Source: UBA2882 sp051877575
Lineage (GTDB): Bacteria > Bacillota > Clostridia > Lachnospirales > Lachnospiraceae
Direction: 5' to 3'
Assembly (NCBI GenBank): GCA_051877575.1
Contig: JBJEJA010000052.1
Coordinates: 1 to 64,000 of the forward strand
Length of the DNA stretch: 64,000 nt
Shown: positions 1 through 8,338 of the stretch, in pieces
Layout of the letters: each line of letters opens with the position of its first letter
How positions within the stretch are numbered: position 1 is the stretch's first letter
The notes under the pieces: generated by a model
Databases searched by the model: none
The model's input: the letters and a program-made list of their open reading frames with translations, nothing else
What the model was told of the DNA's origin: nothing
Translations under genes and position numbers: made by a program

Positions 1-49
1 ACATCGCCCTTTCACGGCGGTAACACGGGTTCGATTCCCGTCGGAGTCA
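1..49 (+). tRNA. tRNA-Glu (TTC), 5' end cut off by the window edge
   Basis: The anticodon stem TCGCC/GGCGG encloses the loop CTTTCAC, giving anticodon TTC. It is followed by a T arm with GGTTCGATTCC and the 3' acceptor strand CGGAGTC plus discriminator A. No CCA is encoded. The D arm and 5' acceptor strand lie outside the window. Confidence 0.9.
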
Positions 50-82
50 TTGAAACCTAAGATGGTTCATATAATAGAATAT

Positions 83-154
83 GGCGCAGTAGCCAAGTGG
101 TAAGGCAATGGTCTGCAACACCAGTATCCACCGGTTCAAATCCGGTCTGCGCCT
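83..154 (+). tRNA. tRNA-Cys (GCA)
   Basis: A full cloverleaf can be read. Acceptor GGCGCAG pairs with CTGCGCC, the anticodon loop is CTGCAAC (anticodon GCA), and the T loop contains GGTTCAAATCC. The discriminator is T, as usual for Cys. CCA is not encoded. It lies 33 bp after tRNA-Glu, so the two are probably one transcript. Confidence 0.93.
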
Positions 155-160
155 CTTTGA

Positions 161-197
161 AGGCTTCAAATTTATTATGGATTTGAAGCCTTTTTTT
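161..197 (+). terminator. Rho-independent terminator of the tRNA operon
   Basis: The inverted repeat AGGCTTCAAAT / ATTTGAAGCC is followed directly by seven T. Confidence 0.9.
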
Positions 198-258
198 GAT
201 AATACAGGTGGCAAATTGATTTTGCATTCCGGGAAATGTATTTAGGAGTGAAATACAG

Positions 259-1194
259 ATGAATACCTTTATTGTTTTACAACAAATGTTAGTGCTGTTT
301 ATCATTATGATTGTGGGATATTTATGTTTTAAAATGTCCTGGCTGGACAATAATTCTTATGGAAAACTTTCCAAAATAGTAGTTAATATAATGAATCCCA
401 TGTTGATCATCAATGGAGTTATCAACAAAGAGACCGGTAATGATTATCATAAGATATGGATAAATCTGGCATTGGTCATTATTTATTTTGCCTTGTTGAT
501 CATATTGAGTTTTCTGGTTGTAAAAATATTGAGAATAGAACATTCGTCAGAAAGCTTATATCGTCTGATGTTGATTTTCTCGAATGTAGGGTTTATCGGA
601 ATACCCGTTATCAGCAGCGTATACGGAGAAACAAGCGTAATATATATTGCTTTCTATATATTGGGATACAATCTTCTGCTATATACATATGGTATACATC
701 TGACAGATGTCAGTGCAAGTGCGGAAAGAAAGCGGGAGAAGGAAAATTTTTGGAAGAAAATACTGAATCCGGGAGTATTTGCATGCCTGATAGCAATCAT
801 AATTTTTGCTTTTCAGGTCAGGGTGCCGGAACCGGTTGAGACATTGGTATCCTATATGGGAGAACCCGCTGTTCCTTTATCCATGATTTTAATCGGGGCT
901 TCTATGGCGCAACAGGACTTGAAAAAATTATTCACGGATATTAAGATGTATCTGTTTTTGGCAATCCGGCTATTGCTGATTCCGATTGCGGCAGCTCTGG
1001 TAATCAAAAATTTCGCAATAGATGCAGAAATTGCAGGCGTGTTTGTTTTAATGCTGGCGATGCCGATTGGAAGTATCGTGGTATTACTGGCAGCGGATCA
1101 CGGAGCGGATGAGACCTGTTGCATAAAAGGAAGTGTTCTGAGCACGTTGTTCAGTGTCATTACAATTCCTGTTGTTTCCCTGTTTCTGTTATAG
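259..1194 (+). CDS. AEC (auxin efflux carrier) family transporter
   Basis: A 311-residue protein that is almost entirely hydrophobic, with about ten membrane segments in two halves joined by a polar loop near residues 150-170 (many K, R, E). This length and pattern fit the AEC/Mem_trans family, whose bacterial members export or exchange small organic acids such as malate. The start ATG has GGAGTG about 9 bp upstream. The gene stands alone between the tRNA terminator and the next promoter. The substrate cannot be read from the sequence. Confidence 0.8.
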   Translation: MNTFIVLQQMLVLFIIMIVGYLCFKMSWLDNNSYGKLSKIVVNIMNPMLIINGVINKETGNDYHKIWINLALVIIYFALLIILSFLVVKILRIEHSSESLYRLMLIFSNVGFIGIPVISSVYGETSVIYIAFYILGYNLLLYTYGIHLTDVSASAERKREKENFWKKILNPGVFACLIAIIIFAFQVRVPEPVETLVSYMGEPAVPLSMILIGASMAQQDLKKLFTDIKMYLFLAIRLLLIPIAAALVIKNFAIDAEIAGVFVLMLAMPIGSIVVLLAADHGADETCCIKGSVLSTLFSVITIPVVSLFLL

Positions 1195-1246
1195 AAAACG
1201 GGGTAAAAAATATGCGGGCATTATCACGAAAAACGTCGAAACGAAC

Positions 1247-1275
1247 TTGAAACCCCTTAATTATGGGTGTATAAT
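1247..1275 (+). promoter_or_regulatory. Sigma-A promoter for the OFA transporter
   Basis: TTGAAA, a 17-bp spacer, then a perfect TATAAT. Confidence 0.8.
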
Positions 1276-1283
1276 GTATGCAT

Positions 1284-1323
1284 GCCTCTGTCATGGTTAT
1301 CAGCCATCCGGCAGGGGTTTTTT
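1284..1323 (+). terminator. Intrinsic terminator/attenuator inside the OFA transporter leader
   Basis: About 8 bp after the -10 box, GCCTCTG pairs with CAGGGGT and an inner ATGG pairs with CCAT. Six T follow immediately. This terminator-shaped hairpin lies between a strong promoter and the start codon at 1357, so most transcripts could stop after about 40 nt unless the hairpin is opened. It could also end read-through from the preceding gene, but its place downstream of the promoter argues for attenuation. Confidence 0.55.
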
Positions 1324-1356
1324 ATTACAAATTTAGAATGAAGGAAGTATGGGTTT

Positions 1357-2739
1357 ATGGGAGAGAACACACAAAAAACCGGCGGCTGGCGTACTAATAA
1401 ATGGGTTCGTGCAGCTATTCCAGCATTGTTGTTACACTGTAGCATCGGTACAGTTTATTGCTGGTCAATCTTTAGTCAGGAAATTGCGGATTACATTGGC
1501 TTTTCCAAGGGGGCAACGGAATGGGCATTTAGTTTTGCAATCTTTTTCCTGGGAATGTCTGCGGCATTTTTAGGTAATGTTGTAGAAAAGGATATTCACA
1601 AATCTTCACTGATTGCAACAATCTGCTTTTCTCTTGGTATGGCAGGAACAGGCTTTTTTATCTATTATGGCGGACTACATAAAGGAAGTGCATTGGCATT
1701 AGTAGGTATATATGTTTGTTATGGTTTTATCATGGGAATCGGTTTGGGAACAGGATATCTTTCACCGGTAAAAACACTCATGTTGTGGTTTGAAGACAGA
1801 AAAGGTCTTGCAACAGGTCTGGCGGTAGCGGGATTTGGAGCGGCCAAAGCGATTGCGAGCCCCATCATGCAGGCGTTATTGGATAATCTGGGTGAAGGCG
1901 GTATCTGGAAAATGTTCCTGATTTTGGCGGCTGTATACTTTGTTATGATGTTTGTAGGACATTTGCTGCTGAAAAAGCCTGATGGATGGCATGAGCCCCA
2001 GAAGAAGGAAAAGGGACAGAGCATTATGGCTGTCATCAAGACAAAACCGATTTCTAATTATATCGGTATCTGGTTGATGTTCTATATTAATATTACTTGT
2101 GGTCTTGCATTGATCTCACAGGAAAAGATGATTGTAAAATGTCTGGGACTTGCCAGTGTAGTCGGTATCATTTCCACAATATCCGCTATATTTAATGCAG
2201 GCGGCCGTTTGGGCTTCTCGGCATGGGCGGATACAATGAAAGACAGAAATACCATTTACAAGTTGATCTTTATTTTGTCCATTGCATTTACCGGAATTGT
2301 ACTTCTGACAAACGGAATAAAGAACGGAGAGGGCAATACATTGCTGACCATTTTGGTATTAGCACTGATCTTTGTTGTAAATGCAGGATACGGCGGAGGA
2401 TTTTCCAATGTGCCGACTTTGTTATCCGATCATTATGGTATGGGAAGTATCAGTGCCATTCATGGTATTACATTATCTGCATGGGCATTTGCCGGACTGA
2501 CAGGAAATCAGATGGCTTCCTGGATTGTTAAAACCTTTGGCAAGGCAGAAGAAATAGAACATGTTCTTGCAGATGGCACCGTTGAGATGATATCTGTCAA
2601 TCCGACCGGTTACCAGTATGTTTTATATGCGACGTTGGCTCTTTATATTGTAGCACTGATCGTATGTCTGGTGTTGGTAAAACCTACAGATAAAGCATTG
2701 GAAGCAAAAAAAGCGAAACAGGAAAAACAAAATAATTGA
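1357..2739 (+). CDS. OFA-family MFS transporter (oxalate/formate antiporter type)
   Basis: A 460-residue major facilitator with about 12 membrane segments. The N-terminal Trp-rich start with YCWSIFS, the central loop around GTGYLSPVKTLMLWF (about residue 128) and KGLATGLAVAGFGAAK are typical of the OFA (oxalate/formate antiporter) family. The family exchanges or takes up small carboxylates. Formate is a plausible substrate here because the organism encodes pyruvate formate-lyase, but pyruvate or other acids are equally possible. AAGGAAG precedes the start; an ATG 8 bp upstream is in another frame. Expression probably passes through the leader hairpin at 1284. Confidence 0.82.
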   Translation: MGENTQKTGGWRTNKWVRAAIPALLLHCSIGTVYCWSIFSQEIADYIGFSKGATEWAFSFAIFFLGMSAAFLGNVVEKDIHKSSLIATICFSLGMAGTGFFIYYGGLHKGSALALVGIYVCYGFIMGIGLGTGYLSPVKTLMLWFEDRKGLATGLAVAGFGAAKAIASPIMQALLDNLGEGGIWKMFLILAAVYFVMMFVGHLLLKKPDGWHEPQKKEKGQSIMAVIKTKPISNYIGIWLMFYINITCGLALISQEKMIVKCLGLASVVGIISTISAIFNAGGRLGFSAWADTMKDRNTIYKLIFILSIAFTGIVLLTNGIKNGEGNTLLTILVLALIFVVNAGYGGGFSNVPTLLSDHYGMGSISAIHGITLSAWAFAGLTGNQMASWIVKTFGKAEEIEHVLADGTVEMISVNPTGYQYVLYATLALYIVALIVCLVLVKPTDKALEAKKAKQEKQNN

Positions 2740-2765
2740 GTAAAACAAAACGGATAAAATAATGC

Positions 2766-2816
2766 AAAGGGTTGTAATATTTAGCAATATTGTGCTAGAT
2801 GTTACAACCCTTTTTT
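2766..2816 (+). terminator. Rho-independent terminator after the OFA transporter
   Basis: A 12-bp perfect inverted repeat AAAGGGTTGTAA / TTACAACCCTTT ends in a T run. Confidence 0.9.
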
Positions 2817-2828
2817 GCACCCAGACCC

Positions 2829-2857
2829 TTGCAATGAATAGGCGGATGTTCTATAAT
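2829..2857 (+). promoter_or_regulatory. Sigma-A promoter of the GGDEF gene
   Basis: TTGCAA, 17 bp, TATAAT, located 50-80 bp before the start codon. Confidence 0.75.
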
Positions 2858-2914
2858 GTTGATGTAATATTATATCATACAATATAGTACTTATTTCCTA
2901 TAGGAGAAATGAAT

Positions 2915-5224
2915 ATGGGCAAAAGAAGACTGAATATTGGTCTGCTGATAAATGAATATTGTGATATCTTTGCAAAAGAAGTATGTACTGGTGCCATGTA
3001 TGCGGCGGAAGAGATTGATGCAAATCTTTTCATTCTGGCCGGAGGATATTTTGATGCTCCTTATATGGATAGAAATAAAAGCAAATATGAGTATCAGAAC
3101 AATTATTTGTTTAATTTTGCCACAAAAGAAAATATTGATGTTCTGATTGTGCTTTTGGGAACAATTGCAAGCAATGTGGATGAAAGCATACACAAGAAAT
3201 TCCTGGAAAAATTTGAAGGCATTCCCATTATTACCATTGCGAGTAAGGTAGAGGGATATGCCAATATTTCATTTGATAATAAAGAGGGATTTGCAAAGGA
3301 AATAGATTATCTGATCAATTACCTCGGTAAAAGGAAAATCGGTATTGTATGCGGCCCAGCGACAAATGAAGATTCCATAGAAAGATTGGATGCCTATAAA
3401 GAAACTTTGCAAAAGAATCATCTTCCTGTTGAAGATAAGAGAATTGTATATGGTAATTTTACCGAATATAGTGAGGCGGCGATCGAGGAGCTTCTGGATC
3501 AGAATGAAGATCTGGATGCAATTGTTTTTTCCAACGATTATATGGCCCTCGGGGGATATCGTGTACTACAGGCAAGAGGCATTGTGCCGGGAAAGGACAT
3601 CACGGTTGTCGGCTTTGACGACTCACCGTTTGCGGCATTGATGGAACCCAGTCTTACAACAACCAGAGCCAATTCGTCTGAGTTGGGATATCGTGCGGTA
3701 AAAGAGGCATGTAAACTGAAACCGGGCGATGATACGGATATCAGAATCGAGACTGTTTTTATAGAGCGTGAATCTTCCGGAAATCGTGGAAGAAATGCTT
3801 TGACAAGGGCTGAGAATAAATTTGAGTTTGATCCGGAAAAACAGGATGCCGGTGAGTTGATAAAACAGATCAGCGGAGTACTGTTCGACAGTTATACCCA
3901 GAAAGAAACCGTTGATTTTATTGAAGAGACACTGGAAAGATTTGTGAACTGGATGATGAAAAACGTATACAGGAAAAGCATTACGGATGAACTGTATACA
4001 GAGATTTCTCAACAGTTCCTGTCTCTGAATACAGAGATCATGGAAAGGCTGGATAATATCCATCTTGTCTATGAAATCAGTGAATATCTTGTGCTTTTGT
4101 TTGCAAAATTCCTTGAAACGGATCGGGATCGTCTGAAGATGTATGCTGCGTTGGCAGAATGTTATAAAAATATACTTTTGATACATGAAAGAAAACGTAG
4201 TTACGATTCCAGAGAACATGAGATTGTCAATCGGGTTACGATGACAATTATGAGAGACCTGATCAGTGAAGATGATCAAAGTGAAAACTTTGATGTACTT
4301 CTTTCACGCATGAATCATCTGGATTTTAACAAGAGTTATATATTGCTGTTTCCGAAGGTTACACGCTGTCGGAAAAACGGTAAATGGAAGATGCCTGATA
4401 AATTACTGATTAAGGCATATCAGAAGGGTAAAAACAGTTACACTCCTCCGGAGAGCGAACAGGAACTGACCGTTGCGGATATTTTCCGCAATCCGTTTTT
4501 GGAAGATGATAAGAGAAAAACCTATGCGGTTTCTTTCCTGTTTTCCAGAGATGAGCAGTATGGTTTGTTTGTAGTAGAACCCAATCTGGAAAATATGATT
4601 ACCATTGAGCCGGTTACATTTCAGATTTCTTCGGCAATCCAGACAATGCGCTTGTTTAAGAGCAAGGAAGATGTCAGCGCAAAATTAGAGGAAAGTCTGG
4701 AGCAGCTGAAGGAAACCAATGCTTTTCTTGATGAAGTATCTAAATCGGATGAATTGACACATATATATAACCGCAGAGGATTTTTGGTAACTGCAAGAAA
4801 AGTTATGAGGGATCCGGAGAATTATAATAAGTGCGCTGTTGTTCTTTATGCGGATATGAATAATCTTAAGCTGATCAATGATAAGTTTGGACATGAAGAG
4901 GGAGATTATTCGCTGAGATCCATTGCACAGATTTTGAAGGATGCTTTGGGAGAAAATGAGATTATCGGTCGATTTGGCGGCGATGAATTTGCAGCATTTT
5001 TGTTTATGGAAGACAGAAACTATGAACAGATCCTGCGCGGCAAAATTACAGAGGCTACGGAGAAACTGAATGCCGGTAACGATAAGCCTTATTATATCAG
5101 CATGAGTGTGGGTATCAGCTCGTTTATCAATGATAAGGATGCTGATATGAATGATGCGATGGTCAGGGCTGATGTGGATCTGTATCTGCAAAAGAAACAT
5201 AAGAGAAACAAGATTTTAAAATAA
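2915..5224 (+). CDS. Soluble LacI-type sugar-binding domain fused to a GGDEF diguanylate cyclase
   Basis: A 769-residue protein. Residues 1-290 have the type I periplasmic-binding/LacI sensor fold (AIVFSNDYMALGGYRVLQ, then VVGFDDSPFA and LTTTRANSSELG), but there is no DNA-binding helix-turn-helix in front and no signal peptide or membrane segment. A middle region of about 280 residues of unknown fold leads into a short coiled coil and a GGDEF domain. There DELTHIYNRRG starts the domain and an intact GGDEF motif lies near residue 688, so cyclase activity (GTP to c-di-GMP) is expected. The RxxD inhibitory site is not seen. AGGAG is 8 bp from ATG 2915 but only 2 bp from ATG 2909, so 2915 is preferred. 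The ligand is unknown, perhaps a sugar or nucleoside sensed in the cytoplasm. Confidence 0.85.
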   Translation: MGKRRLNIGLLINEYCDIFAKEVCTGAMYAAEEIDANLFILAGGYFDAPYMDRNKSKYEYQNNYLFNFATKENIDVLIVLLGTIASNVDESIHKKFLEKFEGIPIITIASKVEGYANISFDNKEGFAKEIDYLINYLGKRKIGIVCGPATNEDSIERLDAYKETLQKNHLPVEDKRIVYGNFTEYSEAAIEELLDQNEDLDAIVFSNDYMALGGYRVLQARGIVPGKDITVVGFDDSPFAALMEPSLTTTRANSSELGYRAVKEACKLKPGDDTDIRIETVFIERESSGNRGRNALTRAENKFEFDPEKQDAGELIKQISGVLFDSYTQKETVDFIEETLERFVNWMMKNVYRKSITDELYTEISQQFLSLNTEIMERLDNIHLVYEISEYLVLLFAKFLETDRDRLKMYAALAECYKNILLIHERKRSYDSREHEIVNRVTMTIMRDLISEDDQSENFDVLLSRMNHLDFNKSYILLFPKVTRCRKNGKWKMPDKLLIKAYQKGKNSYTPPESEQELTVADIFRNPFLEDDKRKTYAVSFLFSRDEQYGLFVVEPNLENMITIEPVTFQISSAIQTMRLFKSKEDVSAKLEESLEQLKETNAFLDEVSKSDELTHIYNRRGFLVTARKVMRDPENYNKCAVVLYADMNNLKLINDKFGHEEGDYSLRSIAQILKDALGENEIIGRFGGDEFAAFLFMEDRNYEQILRGKITEATEKLNAGNDKPYYISMSVGISSFINDKDADMNDAMVRADVDLYLQKKHKRNKILK

Positions 5225-5235
5225 AAGAGTGACGG

Positions 5236-5260
5236 GCTTGGGTCCTAGGGCCCAAGCTTT
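5236..5260 (+). terminator. Rho-independent terminator
   Basis: GCTTGGG pairs with CCCAAGC around TCCTAGGG and is followed by TTTT. Confidence 0.75.
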
Positions 5261-5280
5261 TCCGTTTTTTAGGTAAGGAA

Positions 5281-6099
5281 ATGGGATTGATCAGAAAAAA
5301 AGAGGGAAAGTTGAAAAAGAAGGCAGAAAAAAGCGCTATCCTTTGGAAAATATGGCTGATGCTAGGCATATTATGTCTGCTGTATTTTATAGTGCTGATT
5401 GCATATACGGGATTTACCAATTCTTTCTATTTTATATGGCTGCCTATTGGGGTCTCTTTTTTGGCCTTTGCATGGATGGCAAGGGTGCGGTTTGTCAAAA
5501 GGTTTATACCCGGATGGCTCAAAATAACATGCAGCGTATTGATCACTGTGATGGCAGCAATATTTTTGTTTGTGGAAGGATTGATTTTGTCCGGCTTTTA
5601 TCGTACACCGGAGGGTAAGGTGGATTACCTGATTGTACTGGGTGCACATGTCAAAAACGGCAGACCGAGCAGGGTGTTGGAAAAACGCCTGGATACGGCC
5701 TTTGATTATGCCATGGAGCATGAAAATGTAACTGTTATCGTATCCGGCGGCCAAGGAGGCAATGAGACGACCACGGAGGCATATGTCATGGCATTATATT
5801 TGGAAGAGAAGGGACTGGATCGGGAACGGATTCTTTTGGAAGAAAAGTCCACATCTACAAAAGAGAATCTCGGCTTTTCCAAGGCACTGATAGAGGATGG
5901 AGCCCGGATTGCGGTAGTAAGTAATGATTTCCATATATTCAGAGCCGTCCACCTGGCAAGAGAGACGGGATATATCGATCCGCAGGGACTGGCAGCAAGG
6001 GATGATATCAGAACACTCCCGGCTAATCTTATGCGGGAGTTTTTTGGAGTGGCAAAAGACTGGGCATGTGGGAATATGAACCTGTTTCCTGCATGGTAA
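5281..6099 (+). CDS. YdcF/SanA-like DUF218 membrane protein
   Basis: A 272-residue protein. It has a basic N terminus, three hydrophobic segments (about 24-45, 50-70, 82-108) and then a soluble DUF218 domain. The domain opens with VDYLIVLGAHVKNGRPS and contains VIVSGGQGG, STSTKENLGFS and VVSNDFHIFRA, the usual landmarks. DUF218 proteins (ElyC, SanA, YdcF) are linked to envelope and lipid-carrier homeostasis, but the chemistry is not settled. The gene ends 12 bp before the Sir2 start, so the two are probably co-transcribed. Confidence 0.8.
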   Translation: MGLIRKKEGKLKKKAEKSAILWKIWLMLGILCLLYFIVLIAYTGFTNSFYFIWLPIGVSFLAFAWMARVRFVKRFIPGWLKITCSVLITVMAAIFLFVEGLILSGFYRTPEGKVDYLIVLGAHVKNGRPSRVLEKRLDTAFDYAMEHENVTVIVSGGQGGNETTTEAYVMALYLEEKGLDRERILLEEKSTSTKENLGFSKALIEDGARIAVVSNDFHIFRAVHLARETGYIDPQGLAARDDIRTLPANLMREFFGVAKDWACGNMNLFPAW

Positions 6100-6111
6100 G
6101 GAGGAATGAAG

Positions 6112-6834
6112 ATGGATCAGATAGAAAAGTTACAGCAAATGATAGACGAAAGCCAATCTATTGTATTTTTTGGCGGAGCCGGTGTTTCTACAGAAAGCGG
6201 GATACCGGATTTCAGAAGTGTGGACGGATTATATCATCAAAAGTATGATTATCCGCCGGAAACCATTCTGAGTCATACGTTTTATCGCAGTAAGCCGGAG
6301 GAGTTTTACCGATTTTACAAAGATAAAATGTTGTGTCTGGATGCAAAGCCCAATGCGGCACATCTGAAACTGGCGGAATTGGAAGCAGCGGGAAAATTGA
6401 AAGCAGTTATTACACAGAATATTGACGGACTGCATCAGGCGGCCGGAAGCAAAAAAGTATATGAGCTGCATGGAAGTGTCCTGCGGAATTATTGTGAAAA
6501 CTGCGGAGCTTTTTACGATGCTGAATATATCCTGCGCTCGGAGGGAGTCCCAAAATGCAGCTGCGGAGGCGATATCAAACCGGATGTTGTTTTGTACGAA
6601 GAGGGATTGGATAATCAAATCTTAAGCGGAGCCATTAAAGCAATCAGTGAAGCCGATATGATGATAATCGGAGGAACTTCTCTGGTCGTTTATCCCGCAG
6701 CGGGATTGGTTGATTATTATAGAGGCAATAAGCTGGTGCTGATCAATAAAGCGCCTACATCAAGGGACAGCATGGCGGATCTGGTTATCAGCGGACCTAT
6801 CGGAGAAATACTCTCAAAAATAAAAGTGCGTTAA
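6112..6834 (+). CDS. cobB: NAD-dependent protein deacylase, Sir2 family
   Basis: 240 residues. The NAD-binding GAGVSTESGIPDFRS is near residue 18. TQNIDGLHQAAGS carries the N-I-D triad, and ELHGS has the catalytic His. Four zinc ligands are visible in CENC and CSCGG. GTSLVVYPAAG lies near the C terminus. The enzyme removes acyl groups from lysines with NAD as co-substrate. AAGGAGG lies 7 bp from ATG 6112 and only 1 bp from the upstream in-frame ATG 6106, so 6112 is taken as the start. Confidence 0.92.
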   Translation: MDQIEKLQQMIDESQSIVFFGGAGVSTESGIPDFRSVDGLYHQKYDYPPETILSHTFYRSKPEEFYRFYKDKMLCLDAKPNAAHLKLAELEAAGKLKAVITQNIDGLHQAAGSKKVYELHGSVLRNYCENCGAFYDAEYILRSEGVPKCSCGGDIKPDVVLYEEGLDNQILSGAIKAISEADMMIIGGTSLVVYPAAGLVDYYRGNKLVLINKAPTSRDSMADLVISGPIGEILSKIKVR

Positions 6835-6850
6835 GTAAGAGGAAAAATGA

Positions 6851-7033
6851 ATGGATTATCAGGTTGGTGATATCGTTACGTTGAAAAAGCAGCATCCATG
6901 TGGCAGTAAGCAGTGGGAAATTTTGCGTGTTGGTGCTGATTTTCGATTAAAGTGCTGTGGGTGTGGACATCAGATTATGATTGCAAGGAAACTTGTAGAG
7001 AAAAATACAAAAGAAATACAGAAAAAGGCTTGA
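6851..7033 (+). CDS. DUF951 family small protein
   Basis: 60 residues. The opening YQVGDIVTLKKQHPCGS and the pair CCGCG match DUF951, a small conserved Firmicute protein that often lies just before rpsF, as here. The fold resembles an OB/SH3-like barrel and the cysteines may bind metal or nucleic acid. The function is unknown. It starts 16 bp after the Sir2 stop and is probably translated from the same mRNA. Confidence 0.85.
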   Translation: MDYQVGDIVTLKKQHPCGSKQWEILRVGADFRLKCCGCGHQIMIARKLVEKNTKEIQKKA

Positions 7034-7058
7034 AAAAAGTGGAAAAGCATGGTATCAT
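7030..7058 (+). promoter_or_regulatory. Promoter of rpsF-ssb-rpsR
   Basis: TTGAAA, 17 bp, TATCAT. The -35 overlaps the DUF951 stop codon. The 65-nt leader (about 7065-7131) holds a CTCCTTG/CAAGGGG hairpin just before AAGGAGG, a plausible place for S6-S18 feedback, although the exact S6:S18 binding motif was not recognised. Confidence 0.7.
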
Positions 7059-7131
7059 ATGTCTTCGTGATATATTATTCCTTGCTCCTTGCAAAGACAA
7101 GGGGCCAGAGACCAAAAGGAGGTAACGAAGC

Positions 7132-7422
7132 ATGAACAAATATGAGTTAGCCGTTGTTGTTAGTGCTAAAATCGAAGATGATGAAAGAGCTGCTACGATC
7201 GAAAAAGTAAAAGCTTATATCGAAAGATTCGGTGGAACAGTTACAAACGTTGATGAATGGGGCAAGAAAAAACTTGCTTATGACATTCAGAAAATGAGCG
7301 AAGCTTTCTACTACTTCATCCAGTTCGATGCTGATGCATCTGTTCCTTACGAAGTTGAAAACAATGTTCGTATTATGGAAAATGTCATCAGATTTTTATG
7401 CGTAAGACAAGACGAGGCATAA
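7132..7422 (+). CDS. rpsF: 30S ribosomal protein S6
   Basis: 96 residues, the normal length. It opens MNKYELAVVVSAKIED and contains the S6 signature region VTNVDEWGKKKLAYDI and the conserved end of the strand before VIRFLCVRQDE. S6 binds 16S rRNA together with S18 on the platform of the small subunit. The AAAGGAGG ribosome binding site is strong. It is the first gene of the classic rpsF-ssb-rpsR operon. Confidence 0.97.
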   Translation: MNKYELAVVVSAKIEDDERAATIEKVKAYIERFGGTVTNVDEWGKKKLAYDIQKMSEAFYYFIQFDADASVPYEVENNVRIMENVIRFLCVRQDEA

Positions 7423-7441
7423 GAGAAAGTAGGAAATAAAG

Positions 7442-7885
7442 ATGAATAAAGTAATTCTAATGGGACGTTTAACAAGAGATCCCGAGGTGAGATATTCACA
7501 GGGCGAGACACCTCTTGCAATTGCGAGATTTTCTTTGGCAGTAGACCGCAGAGGACGTAATAACCAGGATGGTCAAACAGCAGATTTTATCAACTGTGTT
7601 GCATTTGGCAGACAGGGTGAATTTGCAGAAAAGTATTTTCGCAAAGGTACAAAGATTGCTGTTACAGGACGCATCCAGACCGGCAGCTATACCAACAGGG
7701 ATGGCGTTAAGGTTTATACGACAGAGGTTGTAGTTGAAGAACAGGAATTTGCGGAGAGCAAGGCAAGCCAGTCCGGTAACGGTGATAATGGTGGTTTTGC
7801 TCCGATGCAGAGCGCAGAACCGGTTGCAGCAGGCGAAGGTTTTATGAATATTCCCGATGGGATTGAAGAATTGCCGTTCAGTTAG
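7442..7885 (+). CDS. ssb: Single-stranded DNA-binding protein
   Basis: 147 residues. The OB fold begins MNKVILMGRLTRDPEVRY and continues through FINCVAFGRQGEFAEKYF and VTGRIQTGSYTN. A Gly/Gln/Ser-rich linker follows, and the protein ends in the acidic tip EELPFS that recruits partner proteins. It coats single-stranded DNA at replication forks. It lies 19 bp after rpsF. Confidence 0.97.
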   Translation: MNKVILMGRLTRDPEVRYSQGETPLAIARFSLAVDRRGRNNQDGQTADFINCVAFGRQGEFAEKYFRKGTKIAVTGRIQTGSYTNRDGVKVYTTEVVVEEQEFAESKASQSGNGDNGGFAPMQSAEPVAAGEGFMNIPDGIEELPFS

Positions 7886-7912
7886 AAAACGATTAAGAAT
7901 GGAGGCAATAAC

Positions 7913-8176
7913 ATGGCTTTTAATAAGACAGAGAAATCCGATGCTCCTATGAAGAGAAGAGGCGGAATCCGCAGAAGAAAAAAAGTATGTGTATTCTGTG
8001 GTAAAGATAATGTGATCGATTACAAAGATACAGCAAAATTAAAAAGATATGTATCTGAGAGAGGAAAAATCCTTCCCAGAAGAATCACAGGCAACTGTGC
8101 AAAACATCAGAGAGCTTTAACAGTAGCAATCAAACGTGCTCGTCATATCGCTCTGATGCCTTATGTTCAGGACTAA
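7913..8176 (+). CDS. rpsR: 30S ribosomal protein S18 (zinc-binding form)
   Basis: 87 residues. An N-terminal basic patch is followed by CVFC and a later NCAKHQR, which together supply the four ligands of zinc-containing (C+) S18 proteins. The core KLKRYVSERGKILPRR is typical. It partners S6 on the 30S platform. The start has AATGGAGG upstream, and the operon terminator follows directly. Confidence 0.97.
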   Translation: MAFNKTEKSDAPMKRRGGIRRRKKVCVFCGKDNVIDYKDTAKLKRYVSERGKILPRRITGNCAKHQRALTVAIKRARHIALMPYVQD

Positions 8177-8192
8177 GAATGAGTAAATATGG

Positions 8193-8234
8193 GACCGGCT
8201 ATTCATTAGAATGGCCGGTCTATTTCATTTTTAT
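8193..8234 (+). terminator. Terminator of rpsF-ssb-rpsR
   Basis: GACCGGC pairs with GCCGGTC, followed by a T-rich tract. Confidence 0.85.
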
Positions 8235-8257
8235 TTGCCGTTTTAAAATAAAAGCAG

Positions 8258-8286
8258 TTGGTAAAACTCTCTTTTGATGTTATAAT
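8258..8286 (+). promoter_or_regulatory. Promoter of gdpP-rplI-dnaB
   Basis: TTGGTA, 17 bp, TATAAT, about 50 bp before the gdpP start. Confidence 0.65.
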
Positions 8287-8338
8287 AAACAATATATGGG
8301 TTTGAAACCGTAAATTGTTTTGAAAAGGCAGTTCGGAT

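Noticed and set aside
57..350. 97-residue open frame across the tRNA-Cys gene on the minus strand
   Set aside because: It runs through a tRNA and a terminator, so it is not a plausible gene.
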